A stretch of DNA of 64,000 nucleotides from Agrobacterium leguminum. GTDB taxonomy: Bacteria > Pseudomonadota > Alphaproteobacteria > Rhizobiales > Rhizobiaceae. Location of the stretch: NCBI RefSeq assembly GCF_015704895.1, contig NZ_JADQWB010000003.1, forward strand, positions 310,001-374,000, given 5' to 3'. Positions 51,045 through 61,631 of the stretch are shown here, one piece after another; the first letter of the stretch is position 1, and each line of letters begins with the position of its first letter. The position numbers were made by a program, and so were the translations under genes. The notes beneath the pieces were generated by a model that searched no databases, was not told where the DNA came from, and was given only the letters and a program-made list of their open reading frames with translations.

Positions 51045-51770
51045 TCAAGCCGCTTCGCGGAAGCGATATCCTACGCCATAAAGCGTTTCAATCATATCGA
51101 AGTCGCCATCGACCAGTTTGAACTTCTTGCGAAGGCGCTTGATGTGGCTGTCGATGGTGCGGTCGTCCACATAGACCTGTTCGTCATAGGCGGCATCCAT
51201 CAGCGCGTCGCGGCTTTTCACCACGCCCGGCCGCTGCGCCAACGAATGCAGGATGAGGAATTCGGTGACCGTCAGCGTCACCGGCTCACCCTTCCAGGTG
51301 CAGGTGTGGCGTTCCTGGTCCATGGCGAGCTGCCCGCGCTCCAGCGTACGCGCCTGCTGATCGGCGGTCGGCTTCAGCACGCTGCCGGTTGCGGCGGACG
51401 CCTCACGGCTGCTGGCACGGCGCAGGATGGCCTTGACGCGTTCCACCAGAAGGCGCTGCGAGAAGGGTTTCGTGATGAAGTCGTCCGCACCCATCTTCAG
51501 GCCGAACAATTCGTCGATCTCTTCATCCTTGGAGGTGAGGAAGATGACCGGCAGATCCGACTTCTGGCGAAGACGCCGCAAAAGCTCCATGCCGTCCATG
51601 CGTGGCATCTTAATATCGAAAATGGCGAGCTGCGGCGGACGGGCGATCAACCCGTCAAGCGCGGAAGCGCCGTCCGTATACGTTTCGACCCGGTAGCCTT
51701 CGGCTTCGAGCGCGATCGATACCGAAGTCAGAATATTCCGGTCGTCGTCGACAAGCGCGATCGTCTGCAT
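51045..51770 (-). CDS. chvI: Response regulator ChvI
   Basis: Partner of ChvG, OmpR-type, 241 residues. The receiver domain has [10 protein letters not shown] and phosphoacceptor Asp52 in [12 protein letters not shown], then [10 protein letters not shown] and the conserved lysine in DFITKPF. The winged-helix DNA-binding domain covers about 145-240, with [20 protein letters not shown] and [13 protein letters not shown] 51770 is chosen because GGAGA lies about eight bases upstream and relatives start [10 protein letters not shown]; ATGs at 51785 and 51791 are in frame. It is divergent from pckA, a gene known to be controlled by ChvG-ChvI in Agrobacterium. Confidence 0.94.
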   Translation of the reverse strand: MQTIALVDDDRNILTSVSIALEAEGYRVETYTDGASALDGLIARPPQLAIFDIKMPRMDGMELLRRLRQKSDLPVIFLTSKDEEIDELFGLKMGADDFITKPFSQRLLVERVKAILRRASSREASAATGSVLKPTADQQARTLERGQLAMDQERHTCTWKGEPVTLTVTEFLILHSLAQRPGVVKSRDALMDAAYDEQVYVDDRTIDSHIKRLRKKFKLVDGDFDMIETLYGVGYRFREAA

Positions 51771-52109
51771 GTAGTTGGTCTCCATCGTCATTTTCTCGTA
51801 ACTCCCGACATTCACCCAGCCAAGGTTGTGCGCCGCGAGCCACTCTCTTGAGTATAAAGGTGGAACAAATTGTGGCAAAGGAAAACTCGCTCCGAAATCG
51901 CCGGTCAGGCGGGAGCGGATTTTGCGAAAAGGCCGCAGCTGGATTTTAATGCGTCTTCAACCGATTTAAAAAGAAATAAAATCTTTTAAATCGATTAATA
52001 TATTGAAATTGCTAAGTTTTTTAAAGTTCAGCTCTTGCGTTTCCAAAAGCTGCCACGTATTTTCCGAGGAAATTTCAACGTCCTTATCGTCATTAACAAG
52101 GAACGCGTC
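51771..52109. promoter_or_regulatory. Divergent chvI-pckA promoter region
   Basis: A 339-bp gene-free stretch between the two start codons. It contains an AT-rich block (about 51955-52027) with an inverted repeat at 51962-51993. No clear -35/-10 pair was fixed. Both transcripts must start here, and response to ChvI is plausible. Confidence 0.7.
51962..51993. repeat. Inverted repeat in the chvI-pckA gap
   Basis: CGATTTAAAAAGA and TCTTTTAAATCG are reverse complements except for one extra A in the left arm, separated by seven A/T-rich bases. It may be an operator or form a hairpin. Confidence 0.6.
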
Positions 52110-53720
52110 ATGAACGAGCTTGGGGTTCATAATCCTGCCAATGGAGTTGCGGAACTCGGACTGGGCGAGGCCTCCCGCGTCTTTTATAACCTCAACGAGA
52201 GCGAATTATACGAAGAGGCGATCCGCAACGGCGAGGCCGAACTGACCATCGATGGCGCGTTGCGCGCCGTCACCGGCCAGCACACGGGCCGTTCTCCGAA
52301 GGACAAATTCGTCGTCCGCGACGCGTCCACCGAGAACACCATCTGGTGGGACAACAACAAGCCGCTTTCGCCGGAAAATTTCGAGCTGCTGCGTCAGGAC
52401 ATGCTGGCCCATGCCGCCGGCAAGACGCTTTACGTGCAGGATCTGATCGGCGGCGCCGATGAGGAAAATGCGCTGCCGACGCGCGTCGTCACCGAACTTG
52501 CCTGGCATTCGCTGTTCATCCGCAATCTGCTGATCCGTCCGAAGCAGGAGAAACTGGCGGGTTTCAAACAGAAGCTCACCATCATCAACCTGCCGAGCTT
52601 CAAGGCCGATCCGGCCCGTCACGGTGTGCGTTCGGAAACCGTCATCGCCTGCGATCTGACCAACGGCCTCGTTCTCATCGGCGGCACGTCCTATGCCGGT
52701 GAAAACAAGAAGTCGGTCTTCACGGTGCTGAACTACCTGCTGCCGGCCAAGGGCGTCATGCCCATGCATTGCTCCGCCAATGTCGGTCCGCAGGGTGATT
52801 CCGCCGTGTTCTTCGGCCTCTCCGGCACCGGCAAGACCACATTGTCTGCCGATCCGTCGCGCACGCTGATCGGCGATGACGAACATGGCTGGGGCGAGCA
52901 CGGTATCTTCAATTTCGAAGGTGGCTGCTATGCCAAGGCGATCAAGCTTTCGGCCGAAGCCGAGCCGGAAATCTACGCCGCGACCCGCCGTTTCGGCACG
53001 GTTCTTGAGAACGTTGTGCTGGACGAAAACCGCGTTCCCGATTTCAACGACAACTCGCTGACGGAAAACACCCGCAGCGCCTATCCGCTGCACTTCATTC
53101 CGAATGCATCGGAAACGGGCATTGCCGGCCATCCGAAGACGATCATCATGCTGACGGCGGATGCCTTCGGCGTGCTGCCGCCGATCGCCCGGCTGACGCC
53201 GGAACAGGCCATGTACCACTTCCTCTCCGGTTACACCGCAAAGGTTGCCGGCACGGAAAAGGGCGTGACCGAGCCGGAAGCCACCTTCTCCACCTGCTTC
53301 GGCGCACCCTTCATGCCGCGCCACCCGGCGGAATACGGCAACCTGCTGCGCGAACTGATAGGCAAGCATGGTGTGGATTGCTGGCTGGTCAATACCGGCT
53401 GGACCGGCGGTGCTTACGGCATCGGCAAGCGCATGCCCATCAAGGCGACCCGCGCGCTTCTGACCGCCGCACTGACCGGCGACCTGAAGAATGCGGAATT
53501 CCGCACCGACGCGAATTTCGGCTTCGCCGTGCCCCTGTCGCTGGATGGCGTCGACAGCGCGATCCTCGATCCGCGTTCGACCTGGGCCGATGGCGCAGCC
53601 TATGACGCGCAGGCAAAGAAGCTGGTGTCGATGTTCGTCACGAACTTCACCAAGTTCGAAGACCACGTCGACAGCAAGGTTCGCGACGCTGCACCGGGCC
53701 TTTTGCTCGCGGCTGAATGA
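52110..53720 (+). CDS. pckA: Phosphoenolpyruvate carboxykinase (ATP)
   Basis: Converts oxaloacetate and ATP to PEP, the gluconeogenic entry from organic acids. The 536 residues include [22 protein letters not shown], the P-loop GLSGTGKT (236-243) and the metal site [34 protein letters not shown] follows. ATG 52110 has AAGGA upstream and gives [12 protein letters not shown] as in relatives; ATG-equivalent starts further up lie in the promoter zone. It is acid-induced through ChvG-ChvI in Agrobacterium, consistent with its back-to-back placement. Confidence 0.96.
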   Translation: MNELGVHNPANGVAELGLGEASRVFYNLNESELYEEAIRNGEAELTIDGALRAVTGQHTGRSPKDKFVVRDASTENTIWWDNNKPLSPENFELLRQDMLAHAAGKTLYVQDLIGGADEENALPTRVVTELAWHSLFIRNLLIRPKQEKLAGFKQKLTIINLPSFKADPARHGVRSETVIACDLTNGLVLIGGTSYAGENKKSVFTVLNYLLPAKGVMPMHCSANVGPQGDSAVFFGLSGTGKTTLSADPSRTLIGDDEHGWGEHGIFNFEGGCYAKAIKLSAEAEPEIYAATRRFGTVLENVVLDENRVPDFNDNSLTENTRSAYPLHFIPNASETGIAGHPKTIIMLTADAFGVLPPIARLTPEQAMYHFLSGYTAKVAGTEKGVTEPEATFSTCFGAPFMPRHPAEYGNLLRELIGKHGVDCWLVNTGWTGGAYGIGKRMPIKATRALLTAALTGDLKNAEFRTDANFGFAVPLSLDGVDSAILDPRSTWADGAAYDAQAKKLVSMFVTNFTKFEDHVDSKVRDAAPGLLLAAE

Positions 53721-53747
53721 ATGAAGCCTCATTTATGAGGAGGAGGG

Positions 53748-53774
53748 GACCCGGCCTTGTGCCGGGTTCTTTCG
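53748..53774 (+). terminator. Intrinsic terminator of pckA
   Basis: Stem ACCCGGC / GCCGGGT with a five-base loop, followed by T-rich TCTTTCGTTT. A smaller CCTCAT/ATGAGG hairpin stands just upstream. Confidence 0.75.
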
Positions 53775-53832
53775 TTTGGCCTGCTGTTTCCATTCCTGCC
53801 GATCTATGGCATCACCGGCGCGGAGAAAGATC

Positions 53833-54267
53833 ATGGCCAGCGACCCGCTTTACATCAGCAACCGTATCACCATCGCCGGCTGGGAGCTGACGGAGCAATT
53901 CGTGCTGGCCGGCGGGCCGGGCGGCCAGAACGTCAACAAGGTCTCGACGGCGGTTCAGCTGTTTTTCGACATTGCCAATTCGCCCTCCCTTCCGGATCGG
54001 GTAAAGACCAATGCACTGCGCCTCGGTGGCAGGCGCGTTTCGAAAGACGGCGTGCTGATGATCGAGGCAAGCCGGTTTCGCAGCCAGGAACGCAATCGCG
54101 AAGACGCGCGCGAAAGGCTGAAGGAACTGATCCTCGAAGCTGCCGCGCCGCCGCCGCCGGTGCGCAAGGCCACCAAGCCAACCAAGGGCTCCGTCGAGCG
54201 CCGCCTCAAGGCGAAGTCCGGTCGCTCCGATATCAAGAAAATGCGCGGCAAGCCCTCGGGCGAATAA
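53833..54267 (+). CDS. arfB: Alternative ribosome-rescue factor ArfB (peptidyl-tRNA hydrolase YaeJ)
   Basis: Frees stalled ribosomes by hydrolysing peptidyl-tRNA. The 144 residues have the catalytic GGQ in AGGPGGQNVNKVST (30-32) and the basic C-terminal tail KATKPTKGSVERRLKAKSGR, which enters the empty mRNA channel. There is no stop-codon-reading domain, which separates it from release factors. ATG 53833 is favoured; an in-frame ATG at 53776 would include the pckA terminator. Confidence 0.94.
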   Translation: MASDPLYISNRITIAGWELTEQFVLAGGPGGQNVNKVSTAVQLFFDIANSPSLPDRVKTNALRLGGRRVSKDGVLMIEASRFRSQERNREDARERLKELILEAAAPPPPVRKATKPTKGSVERRLKAKSGRSDIKKMRGKPSGE

Positions 54268-54353
54268 GCGACGGTGAGACGGCGAATGTTTCACCCTTGT
54301 CATAGAGCTTCAAATATCGTCTGGTAAGCCTCCCTACAACCAAGGAGGGTGCT

Positions 54354-54803
54354 ATGGGTCTGTTCAATTTCATCAAGGAAGCGGGAAAGAAGCTCGGTAT
54401 CGGCGGCGATGATGCCCCGGATGTCGAAGCGGTCAAGAAGGAACTCGCTTCCCACGATCTCGGCACGGACAAGGTTCAGGTCGAGGTGGTGGACGACAAG
54501 GTCGTTCTGAAGGGCGAAGTCGCCGATCAGTCGGTTTTCGAAAAGGCGGTCATCGCGGTCGGCAATACGCTCGGCATTTCCAAGGTCGAAGCCGGCGAGC
54601 TGAAGGTGACTGAGGCGCCGGCGAAAGAACCCGTCTTCTACACGGTCAAGAAGGGCGACAATCTCTGGAAGATTGCGGAAGCCCAGTACGGCAAGGCCAA
54701 TGGCGCGAAGAACAACATCATCTTCGAAGCCAACAAGCCGATGCTGACGCATCCCGACAAGATTTATCCCGGCCAGGTTCTGCGTATTCCTGATCTTGCT
54801 TAA
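54354..54803 (+). CDS. kbp: BON-LysM protein, Kbp (YgaU) homologue
   Basis: A 149-residue cytosolic-type protein beginning MGLFNFIKEAGKKLG. It has a BON domain at about 25-85 and a C-terminal LysM domain at 94-147 (FYTVKKGDNLWKIAEAQYGK to YPGQVLRIPDL). Length and layout equal E. coli Kbp, a potassium-binding protein induced by salt stress. There is no signal peptide despite the LysM, as in Kbp. AAGGAGGG stands eight bases before the ATG, predicting strong translation. Confidence 0.92.
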   Translation: MGLFNFIKEAGKKLGIGGDDAPDVEAVKKELASHDLGTDKVQVEVVDDKVVLKGEVADQSVFEKAVIAVGNTLGISKVEAGELKVTEAPAKEPVFYTVKKGDNLWKIAEAQYGKANGAKNNIIFEANKPMLTHPDKIYPGQVLRIPDLA

Positions 54804-54821
54804 TAACGGGTTTTAACCGCG

Positions 54822-54848
54822 GAAGATGCCGCCACGCGCGGCATCTTC
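54822..54848. terminator. Hairpin between convergent kbp and coaA
   Basis: An 11-bp perfect stem, GAAGATGCCGC / GCGGCATCTTC, with a five-base loop. It touches the coaA stop codon. No clear T run follows on either strand, so it may stabilise mRNA ends more than terminate. Confidence 0.6.
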
Positions 54849-55815
54849 ACAGCTTGCGAAGCGCTACCGTATCGATCAGGTGGTTCTTGCCCTTGCGAAG
54901 GATAAGATCGGCGCGCGGGCGCGTCGGCACGATGTTCTGCCGCAGGTTCTTCAGGTTGATGTTTTGCCAGAGACCTTCGGCAATGCTCAGCGCCGCCTCT
55001 TCGCTGATCGAGGCATAACGGTTGAAGAACGAATTGGGATCGCGGAAGGCGGTTTTTCTCAGATTCATGAACCGGTTCACATACCAGTTGTGAATGAGGC
55101 CCTCGTCAGCATCGATATAGATCGAGAAATCGAAAAAGTCGGAAACGATCGGCACGATCCGCCCGCCCGCCGGCAGGTCTCGCGATTGCAGCACGTTGAT
55201 GCCTTCGAAGATGAGAATATCCGGCTGGTCGATGACAGTGAACTCGTTCGGCAGCACGTCGTAGGTCAGGTGCGAATAACGCGGTGCCTTCACATTTGGC
55301 TGGCCCGCCTTGATCGCCGACAGGAAACGCAGGAGCGCGCCGATATCGTAGCTTTCGGGAAAGCCCTTGCGCTCCATCAGGTTTTCCCGCCGCAGAATCT
55401 CATTCGGATAAAGAAATCCGTCTGTCGTGATGAGATCGACCTTGGGGCTGGAGGGCCAACGGGCCAGAAGCTCCTTCAGGATACGTGCTGTCGTCGATTT
55501 TCCAACCGCCACGGAGCCCGCAATACCGATAACAAAAGGTGTCTTGTTGACATCCGCCATGTTGAGAAAGCGGTTGCGCTGTTCGAACAGCAGCTGCGAC
55601 GCTTCCACATGCGATGACAGGAGGCGCGACAATGACAGGTAAATGCGCCGCACCTCGTCCAGATCGATCGGGTCGTCCAGCGAGCGCAGACGTTTGACCT
55701 CGTCGGCGGAAAGCGTCAGTGGCGTATCGGCACGAAACTTCGACCATTCTTCCGAACTGAAGAAGTGGTAGGGCGAATATTCATCCGGTCGGAAATGATC
55801 GAGTGTGCTCGGCAT
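54847..55815 (-). CDS. coaA: Pantothenate kinase type I CoaA
   Basis: First, regulated step of CoA synthesis, phosphorylating pantothenate. About 322 residues with [14 protein letters not shown], the P-loop [17 protein letters not shown] and [21 protein letters not shown] and the C-terminal [13 protein letters not shown] follow. ATG 55815 is chosen because GGGGAGAGAGG lies directly upstream; ATG 55848 would add 11 residues and overlap the hisE stop by ATGA, so it cannot be ruled out. It ends the his operon. Confidence 0.93.
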   Translation of the reverse strand: MPSTLDHFRPDEYSPYHFFSSEEWSKFRADTPLTLSADEVKRLRSLDDPIDLDEVRRIYLSLSRLLSSHVEASQLLFEQRNRFLNMADVNKTPFVIGIAGSVAVGKSTTARILKELLARWPSSPKVDLITTDGFLYPNEILRRENLMERKGFPESYDIGALLRFLSAIKAGQPNVKAPRYSHLTYDVLPNEFTVIDQPDILIFEGINVLQSRDLPAGGRIVPIVSDFFDFSIYIDADEGLIHNWYVNRFMNLRKTAFRDPNSFFNRYASISEEAALSIAEGLWQNINLKNLRQNIVPTRPRADLILRKGKNHLIDTVALRKL

Positions 55816-55844
55816 GCCTCTCTCCCCGCTGCCTGCCTCGACAT

Positions 55845-56168
55845 TCATGATGTCGGCCTCGCCGCCTTTTCCGCAAGGCCGGTTTGCCCCGTACGGCGCT
55901 CCAGTTCGGCAAAAACGTCGTCCAACGGAATGTCTGCGATCTTCAGCACCACCAGCAGATGGTAAAGCAGATCGGCCGCCTCGTTCTTCAGCCCATCGCG
56001 ATCTTTCGCGATAGCAGCGATCACGGCTTCGACCGCCTCTTCGCCGAGTTTTTTCGCCGCACGCTCCTGGCCGGCAGCAACCAGCTTGGCCGTCCAGGAT
56101 TCGTCAGGAGAGGCAGCGGCACGGGTCGCGACGATACGTTCCAGATCGGAAAGGGAAAATGCGCTCAT
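55845..56168 (-). CDS. hisE: Phosphoribosyl-ATP pyrophosphatase HisE
   Basis: Second step of histidine synthesis, releasing pyrophosphate from PR-ATP. The 107 residues are helical, with [20 protein letters not shown] and the metal-binding [17 protein letters not shown], then [13 protein letters not shown]. It stands alone, not fused to HisI. ATG 56168 ([10 protein letters not shown]) has AGGAA upstream and is 16 bp after the hisF stop. Confidence 0.94.
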   Translation of the reverse strand: MSAFSLSDLERIVATRAAASPDESWTAKLVAAGQERAAKKLGEEAVEAVIAAIAKDRDGLKNEAADLLYHLLVVLKIADIPLDDVFAELERRTGQTGLAEKAARPTS

Positions 56169-56183
56169 GGGAAGTTCCTGCAA

Positions 56184-56960
56184 TCAGTCGAGACGCATGG
56201 CGATGCCGTGCTCTGCCATGTAGTTCTTGGCTTGCCCGATCGAATAGGTGCCGAAGTGGAAGATGGAGGCGGCAAGCACCGCAGTCGCGTGGCCATCGCG
56301 CACGCCCGCCACCAGATCGTCCAGTGTGCCGACGCCGCCTGAGGCGATGACGGGCACGCGAACCTGATCGGCAATGCTGTGCGTCAGGCCGATATCGTAT
56401 CCGCTCTTGGTGCCATCGCGATCCATCGAGGTGACAAGCAGTTCGCCGGCGCCGCGTTCGACCATCTTGATGGCGAATTCCACGGCGTCGATCCCGGTCG
56501 GCTGGCGGCCGCCATGGGTGAAGATTTCCCAGCGGCCTTCTTCTCCATCCTTCGAAACCCGCTTGGCGTCGATGGAAACGACGATGCACTGGTTGCCGAA
56601 CTTGTCGGCCGCCTGCGCCACGAAATCCGGATCCTTGACGGCTGCGGAATTGATCGAGACCTTGTCCGCACCGCAAAGGAGCAGCTTGCGAATATCCGCG
56701 ACGCTGCGAACCCCGCCACCGACGGTCAACGGCATGAAGCAATGGTCGGCGGTACGCGAGACGACATCGAAAATCGTGTCGCGATTATCCGAAGAGGCGG
56801 TAATGTCGAGAAAGCAGAGTTCGTCCGCTCCCGCCGCATCATAGGCTTTCGCTGCCTCGACCGGGTCGCCGGCATCGATCAGGTCGACGAAGTTCACGCC
56901 CTTGACGACACGGCCGTCTTTCACATCGAGGCAGGGAATAACGCGGGCTTTGAGGGTCAT
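56184..56960 (-). CDS. hisF: Imidazole glycerol phosphate synthase cyclase subunit HisF
   Basis: Uses ammonia from HisH to convert PRFAR to imidazole glycerol phosphate and AICAR. The 258-residue barrel has [19 protein letters not shown] with catalytic Asp12, [18 protein letters not shown] and [13 protein letters not shown]. The start overlaps hisA by ATGA. AICAR made here feeds PurH, which lies at the left edge. Confidence 0.97.
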   Translation of the reverse strand: MTLKARVIPCLDVKDGRVVKGVNFVDLIDAGDPVEAAKAYDAAGADELCFLDITASSDNRDTIFDVVSRTADHCFMPLTVGGGVRSVADIRKLLLCGADKVSINSAAVKDPDFVAQAADKFGNQCIVVSIDAKRVSKDGEEGRWEIFTHGGRQPTGIDAVEFAIKMVERGAGELLVTSMDRDGTKSGYDIGLTHSIADQVRVPVIASGGVGTLDDLVAGVRDGHATAVLAASIFHFGTYSIGQAKNYMAEHGIAMRLD

Positions 56961-57700
56961 GCGTTTACTTCCTTTGCAGCCTTGATAAGGGCAAGCGCCT
57001 CAGCAGGGTCGATACGGCCGTCGTAAAGCGCACGGCCGGAAATCGCGCCCTCGAGCTTTGCGGCATCCGGCTGCAACATGCGCTTGATGTCGTCGATGGA
57101 GGCGAGACCGCCGGAGGCGATGACCGGGATGGAAATGGCATTCGCCAGTTCCAGCGTCGAAGCCCAGTTGATGCCGGCCAGAATGCCGTCGCGATCGATA
57201 TCGGTGTAGATGATGGCCGCGACACCGGCACCTTCGAAACGTTTGGCCAGTTCGATGACGCCGAGTTCGGACGCTTCCGCCCAGCCCTCAACAGCGACCT
57301 TGCCGCCCTTGGCATCGATGCCGACGGCGACCTGACCGGGGAAACGCTTGCAGGCTTCGATGACCAGAACCGGGTCACGCACCGCCACGGTGCCGAGAAT
57401 GACACGGGCAAGCCCACGGCTCAGCCACGCTTCGATATGATCGAGGGTGCGGATGCCGCCGCCGAGCTGCACCGGGTTTTTCGTGGCTTTCAGAATGGCG
57501 TCGACCGCCTCGCCGTTGACTGTCTGGCCGGCAAAGGCGCCGTTGAGATCAACGACATGCAGCCATTCGAAACCCTGATCCTCGAAGGCCTTGGCCTGTG
57601 CGCCGGGGTCTTCGTTATAAACGGTGGCCTGGTCCATATCGCCGAGTTTCAGGCGAACGCACTGGCCGTCTTTAAGGTCGATTGCGGGAAAAAGAATCAT
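56957..57700 (-). CDS. hisA: Phosphoribosylformimino-AICAR isomerase HisA
   Basis: Amadori isomerase of histidine synthesis. The 247-residue barrel starts [17 protein letters not shown] with Asp8. It contains [11 protein letters not shown], the second aspartate region [12 protein letters not shown] and [15 protein letters not shown]. It lies between hisH (one base apart) and hisF (4-nt overlap). Confidence 0.97.
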   Translation of the reverse strand: MILFPAIDLKDGQCVRLKLGDMDQATVYNEDPGAQAKAFEDQGFEWLHVVDLNGAFAGQTVNGEAVDAILKATKNPVQLGGGIRTLDHIEAWLSRGLARVILGTVAVRDPVLVIEACKRFPGQVAVGIDAKGGKVAVEGWAEASELGVIELAKRFEGAGVAAIIYTDIDRDGILAGINWASTLELANAISIPVIASGGLASIDDIKRMLQPDAAKLEGAISGRALYDGRIDPAEALALIKAAKEVNA

Positions 57701-57701
57701 G

Positions 57702-58352
57702 TCAGGGCTTCCAGCGCAGGAAATTGGAAATCAGGGCAAGGCCGAGCGTCTGGCTTTTTTCCGGGTGGAATTGCGCCCCCGCCATATTGTCGCGACCGAC
57801 GAAAGCCGTCATCGCGCCACCGTAATTGGTGGTGGCGATGACATCCGTCGAGTGCTTGGCGGCCAGATGATAGGAATGCACGAAATAGGCGTGCAACCCG
57901 TCCGCGCCGGTCTTGATGCCGTCGAACAGCGGATGGGCGTGGCGAATTTCCAGCGTGTTCCAGCCGATCTGCGGAATCTTGAGGCTCGGATCGGACGGCG
58001 TCATTTCCACGACATCGCCTTCGATCCAGCCGAGGCCGGTGCTGACAGTTTTTTCCAGCCCGCGCGAGGACATTAGCTGCATGCCGACGCAGATACCAAG
58101 AAAGGGATGGGCCTTTTTCTCCACGGCTTCGATGAGTGCGTCATGCATGCCGGGAACAGCGTCGAGACCGGCGCGGCAATCCGCATAGGCGCCGACACCG
58201 GGCAGAACGATGCGATCCGCCGAGGCGACATGATCCGGCCTGTCGGTCAGATCGATGGTTGCATTGATGCCGGCTTCACGGGCGGCACGCTCGAAAGCTT
58301 TGGTGGCCGAACGCAGATTGCCCGAACCGTAGTCGATGATCGCGACACGCAT
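57702..58352 (-). CDS. hisH: Imidazole glycerol phosphate synthase glutaminase subunit HisH
   Basis: Class I glutamine amidotransferase that supplies ammonia to HisF. The 216 residues include [23 protein letters not shown] and the nucleophile elbow GICVGMQLM with Cys88. The catalytic His and Glu region is [14 protein letters not shown] 58352 begins one base after the stop of the upstream membrane-protein gene. Confidence 0.96.
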   Translation of the reverse strand: MRVAIIDYGSGNLRSATKAFERAAREAGINATIDLTDRPDHVASADRIVLPGVGAYADCRAGLDAVPGMHDALIEAVEKKAHPFLGICVGMQLMSSRGLEKTVSTGLGWIEGDVVEMTPSDPSLKIPQIGWNTLEIRHAHPLFDGIKTGADGLHAYFVHSYHLAAKHSTDVIATTNYGGAMTAFVGRDNMAGAQFHPEKSQTLGLALISNFLRWKP

Positions 58353-58353
58353 G

Positions 58354-58848
58354 TCAGCGCCTTCCATTCAAGTCGAAAAGAAACGATCCGGCGGGATCGT
58401 TGACGAAGTTTTTGTCGCCGCTCCTTCGCGGCGAAGGTGACCAGACTGGCTGGGACAGCCGTTCCGCCCTCTCGGTGTTTTCGGAGAGACCGGAGAAATA
58501 TATGTCTTCGGCGCTCGAAAGATCAGGGGCGGAAACGACGGATGTCAGCGTCCAGCCTTTGCGGATCAGGTGCCGGACGAGAAAATCGCGTCCCTCCAGC
58601 GCCGTGATGAGCCCGATGGCAAAACCGCAGAGAATGCCAACCGGTTCGAATCCGGCTAATATCGAGACCTGCCCGGCCAGAAGGAGCGCTATGACAACGA
58701 TGGCCGTTGCCAGCCACAGCCGGTTGATCGCAAGCCATAGCCAGGGCGCAATGAGAGCCAGCCAGACGAAACGGTCTGCAACAAAGCGGGTCGTCTTGTG
58801 GTCCCTGTCCGGCCCTTTGGGGGCTTCCAGAACGAGATAGCTTGTCAT
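58354..58848 (-). CDS. DUF2628-type small membrane protein inside the his operon
   Basis: A 164-residue protein of unknown function. A cytoplasmic N-terminus ([20 protein letters not shown]) is followed by hydrophobic segments at about 24-38, 40-61 and 65-84. A hydrophilic C-terminal tail ([16 protein letters not shown] onward) closes it. This matches DUF2628 proteins, which rhizobia often keep between hisB and hisH. It is 22 bp after hisB and one base before hisH, so it is co-expressed with histidine synthesis. No catalytic motif is visible. Confidence 0.85.
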   Translation of the reverse strand: MTSYLVLEAPKGPDRDHKTTRFVADRFVWLALIAPWLWLAINRLWLATAIVVIALLLAGQVSILAGFEPVGILCGFAIGLITALEGRDFLVRHLIRKGWTLTSVVSAPDLSSAEDIYFSGLSENTERAERLSQPVWSPSPRRSGDKNFVNDPAGSFLFDLNGRR

Positions 58849-58870
58849 GGGCTTCCTGACAGCTTTGGCG

Positions 58871-59467
58871 TCAGGCCAGCATGCCCTTCGTGGAGGGAAC
58901 GCGGCCTGCCTGCCGGGGGTCGATCTCGGTTGCCGTGCGAAGAACGCGGGCAACGGCCTTGAAGCATGTTTCGGCGATATGATGGTTGTTGGCGCCGTAA
59001 TGGTTCAGGATATGCAATGTGATGCCGGCATTCTGCGCCAGCGCCTGGAAGAACTCGCGCACCAGTTCGGTGTCGAAGGTGCCGATCTTCGGCGCGGAAA
59101 AATTGACGTTCCAGACGAGGAAAGGCCGGCCGGAAATATCGACGGCGGCCTTGGTCATCGTCTCGTCCATGGCAAGATCGAGCGAGGCATAACGGGTAAT
59201 GCCGCGCCGGTCGCCCAATGCCCTGGCAATCGCCTGGCCGATGGCAATGCCCGTATCTTCCACCGTGTGATGATCGTCGATATGCAGGTCGCCCTGAACC
59301 TCGATCTCCATGTCGATCAGCGAATGGCGGCTGAGCTGGTCCAGCATATGGTCGAAAAATCCCACGCCGGTGGAGATTTTCGATTTGCCGGTGCCGTCGA
59401 TATCCACGCGCACCGAAACCGAGGTTTCGTTGGTCTTGCGGATAATCTCGCCTTTACGTTCTGCCAT
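58871..59467 (-). CDS. hisB: Imidazoleglycerol-phosphate dehydratase HisB
   Basis: Dehydrates imidazole glycerol phosphate. The 198 residues have [16 protein letters not shown], the manganese motif [10 protein letters not shown] and the second copy [12 protein letters not shown]. It lacks the HisB-N phosphatase domain of E. coli, as usual in this class. ATG 59467 (MAERKGEI) has GGAGCGG upstream. It is the first gene of the operon, divergent from hslV over a 201-bp gap. Confidence 0.96.
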   Translation of the reverse strand: MAERKGEIIRKTNETSVSVRVDIDGTGKSKISTGVGFFDHMLDQLSRHSLIDMEIEVQGDLHIDDHHTVEDTGIAIGQAIARALGDRRGITRYASLDLAMDETMTKAAVDISGRPFLVWNVNFSAPKIGTFDTELVREFFQALAQNAGITLHILNHYGANNHHIAETCFKAVARVLRTATEIDPRQAGRVPSTKGMLA

Positions 59468-59668
59468 TTTGGCCGCTCCGTGAAAATGTTGCCGTTCCTT
59501 ATCAGCACGGGACACAAATATCCAGTTGTTCCATCGTCTTGCCTGACATGCTCAAAACGGTGCGTCGCCTCGAAGATTGCAATCGCGAAAAGCAAACTTA
59601 CATAGAACTCGAGAAGGGCCGCATCCCGGCCCGTTAACCGCAGGCCCGGCAGGGCAGACAGGTGTTTG

Positions 59669-60193
59669 ATGACAACAATTATTACAGTCAGAAAGGGCGG
59701 CAAGGTCGTCATGGCTGGCGATGGTCAGGTAAGCCTTGGCCAGACGGTCATGAAGGGCAATGCCCGCAAGGTTCGCCGCATCGGCAAGGGCGAAGTGATT
59801 GCCGGTTTTGCCGGTGCAACAGCGGATGCTTTTACGCTGCTTGACCGTCTTGAAAAGAAACTCGAGCAATATCCGGGCCAGCTCATGCGTGCAGCCGTGG
59901 AGCTTGCGAAGGACTGGCGCACGGATAAATATCTGCGCAATCTCGAGGCCATGATGCTGGTGGCCGATAAATCCACCACGCTCGCCATCACCGGCAATGG
60001 CGATGTGCTGGAACCGGAACATGGCGCGATTGCCATCGGTTCCGGCGGCAACTACGCCTTTGCGGCTGCCCGCGCCATGATGGATACGGACAAATCGGCG
60101 GAAGAGGTGGCGCGTCAGTCGCTCGATATCGCCGCCGATATCTGCGTTTATACCAATCACAATCTCGTCGTCGAAACGCTCGACGCCGAATAA
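59669..60193 (+). CDS. hslV: ATP-dependent protease subunit HslV
   Basis: Threonine protease of the HslUV (ClpQY) complex. The 174 residues begin [20 protein letters not shown]; after Met removal the new N-terminal Thr is the nucleophile. This fixes the start at ATG 59669, since the TTG three bases upstream would place an extra Met before it. [16 protein letters not shown] and [14 protein letters not shown] are also family motifs. hslU follows by 74 bp. Confidence 0.97.
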   Translation: MTTIITVRKGGKVVMAGDGQVSLGQTVMKGNARKVRRIGKGEVIAGFAGATADAFTLLDRLEKKLEQYPGQLMRAAVELAKDWRTDKYLRNLEAMMLVADKSTTLAITGNGDVLEPEHGAIAIGSGGNYAFAAARAMMDTDKSAEEVARQSLDIAADICVYTNHNLVVETLDAE

Positions 60194-60267
60194 GCCAGTT
60201 TCTCACCCAAGGGTCCTGTGGGCCGGGCCGGAATGGCCGGCCGGAACAGGAAAGCCGAGAGGATAGA

Positions 60268-61575
60268 ATGACCACTTTTTCTCCCCGGGAAATCGTCTCG
60301 GAACTCGACCGCTTCATCATCGGCCAGCATGAGGCCAAACGTGCGGTCGCGATTGCGCTGCGTAACCGCTGGCGCCGCCAGCAGCTCGATGAGAGCCTGC
60401 GCGATGAAGTCATGCCGAAAAATATTCTCATGATCGGGCCGACCGGTGTCGGCAAGACGGAGATTTCCCGCCGCCTCGCGAAGCTGGCCGGTGCACCCTT
60501 CATCAAGGTCGAGGCGACGAAATTCACCGAAGTCGGTTATGTCGGCCGCGATGTCGAACAGATCATTCGCGATCTGGTCGAGATCGGCATCGGCCTCGTG
60601 CGTGAAAAGAAGCGCGCCGAAGTACAGGCCAAGGCGCATCAAAGCGCCGAAGAGCGGGTGCTCGATGCGCTGGTTGGCGCAACCGCATCGCCCGGTACGC
60701 GTGAAAGCTTCCGCAAGAAGCTGCGCGACGGCGAACTGGACGACAAGGAAATCGACATCGAGGTGGCGGATAGCGGATCGGGCATGCCCGGTTTCGAAAT
60801 TCCCGGTATGCCGGGCGCCAATATCGGCGTTCTCAACCTGTCGGAAATGTTCGGCAAGGCCATGGGCGGCCGCACCAAGAAGGTGCGCACGACAGTATCT
60901 AAATCCTATGCCGATCTTATCCGCGATGAATCCGACAAGCTGCTCGACAATGAAATGATCCAGCGCGAGGCGGTGAAATCGGTCGAAAATGACGGCATCG
61001 TCTTCCTCGACGAAATCGACAAGATCGCCGCCCGTGACGGCGGCATGGGCGCCGGCGTGTCGCGCGAAGGCGTGCAGCGCGATCTCCTGCCGCTTGTCGA
61101 AGGCACGACGGTTTCGACGAAATATGGACCGGTGAAGACCGACCACGTTCTCTTCATCGCATCGGGCGCTTTTCATGTGGCGAAGCCTTCGGACCTTCTG
61201 CCCGAACTTCAGGGCCGTCTGCCGATCCGTGTCGAGCTGAAGCCGCTGACCAAGGAGGATTTCCGCCGCATCCTGACGGAGACGGAAGCAAGCCTCATCC
61301 GCCAGTACAAGGCGTTGATGGCGACGGAAGAACTCGACCTCGATTTCACCGACGATGCAATCGATGCTCTGGCCGATGTGGCGGTTCATCTCAATTCGTC
61401 GGTCGAGAATATCGGTGCGCGCCGCCTGCAGACGGTGATGGAGCGCGTTCTGGACGAGATTTCCTTCAATGCGCCGGATCGCGGCGGTTCCGCCGTCAAG
61501 ATCGATCAGGAATATGTCCGCAAACATGTCGGCGATCTCGCCGCCGATACGGACTTGTCCCGCTATATTCTCTGA
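60268..61575 (+). CDS. hslU: ATP-dependent protease ATPase subunit HslU
   Basis: AAA+ unfoldase of HslUV. The 435 residues begin with [20 protein letters not shown], then Walker A GPTGVGKT (57-64), the pore segment [15 protein letters not shown] and Walker [12 protein letters not shown]. The C-terminal tail ends DLSRYIL, which docks into HslV. Its I domain (about 105-230) is present. A terminator follows at once. Confidence 0.97.
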   Translation: MTTFSPREIVSELDRFIIGQHEAKRAVAIALRNRWRRQQLDESLRDEVMPKNILMIGPTGVGKTEISRRLAKLAGAPFIKVEATKFTEVGYVGRDVEQIIRDLVEIGIGLVREKKRAEVQAKAHQSAEERVLDALVGATASPGTRESFRKKLRDGELDDKEIDIEVADSGSGMPGFEIPGMPGANIGVLNLSEMFGKAMGGRTKKVRTTVSKSYADLIRDESDKLLDNEMIQREAVKSVENDGIVFLDEIDKIAARDGGMGAGVSREGVQRDLLPLVEGTTVSTKYGPVKTDHVLFIASGAFHVAKPSDLLPELQGRLPIRVELKPLTKEDFRRILTETEASLIRQYKALMATEELDLDFTDDAIDALADVAVHLNSSVENIGARRLQTVMERVLDEISFNAPDRGGSAVKIDQEYVRKHVGDLAADTDLSRYIL

Positions 61576-61597
61576 AGATTTCAGGGATACGAGAAAG

Positions 61598-61631
61598 AAG
61601 AGTGCGGCCATATTTGCCGCACTCTTTTATT
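61598..61631 (+). terminator. Intrinsic terminator of hslVU
   Basis: An 11-bp stem, AAGAGTGCGGC / GCCGCACTCTT, with a seven-base loop and a T-rich tail TTTTATTTTAT. Confidence 0.92.

Noticed and set aside
58643-58653. GGTTCGAATCC, a tRNA T-loop-like string
   Set aside because: It lies inside the DUF2628 gene on the opposite strand; no acceptor, D or anticodon arms can be formed around it.
59561-59605. Heat-shock (sigma-32) promoter before hslV
   Set aside because: A CCTCGAA element and a CTTACATAG element can be seen, but their spacing of about 22 bases and the mismatches are outside the consensus.
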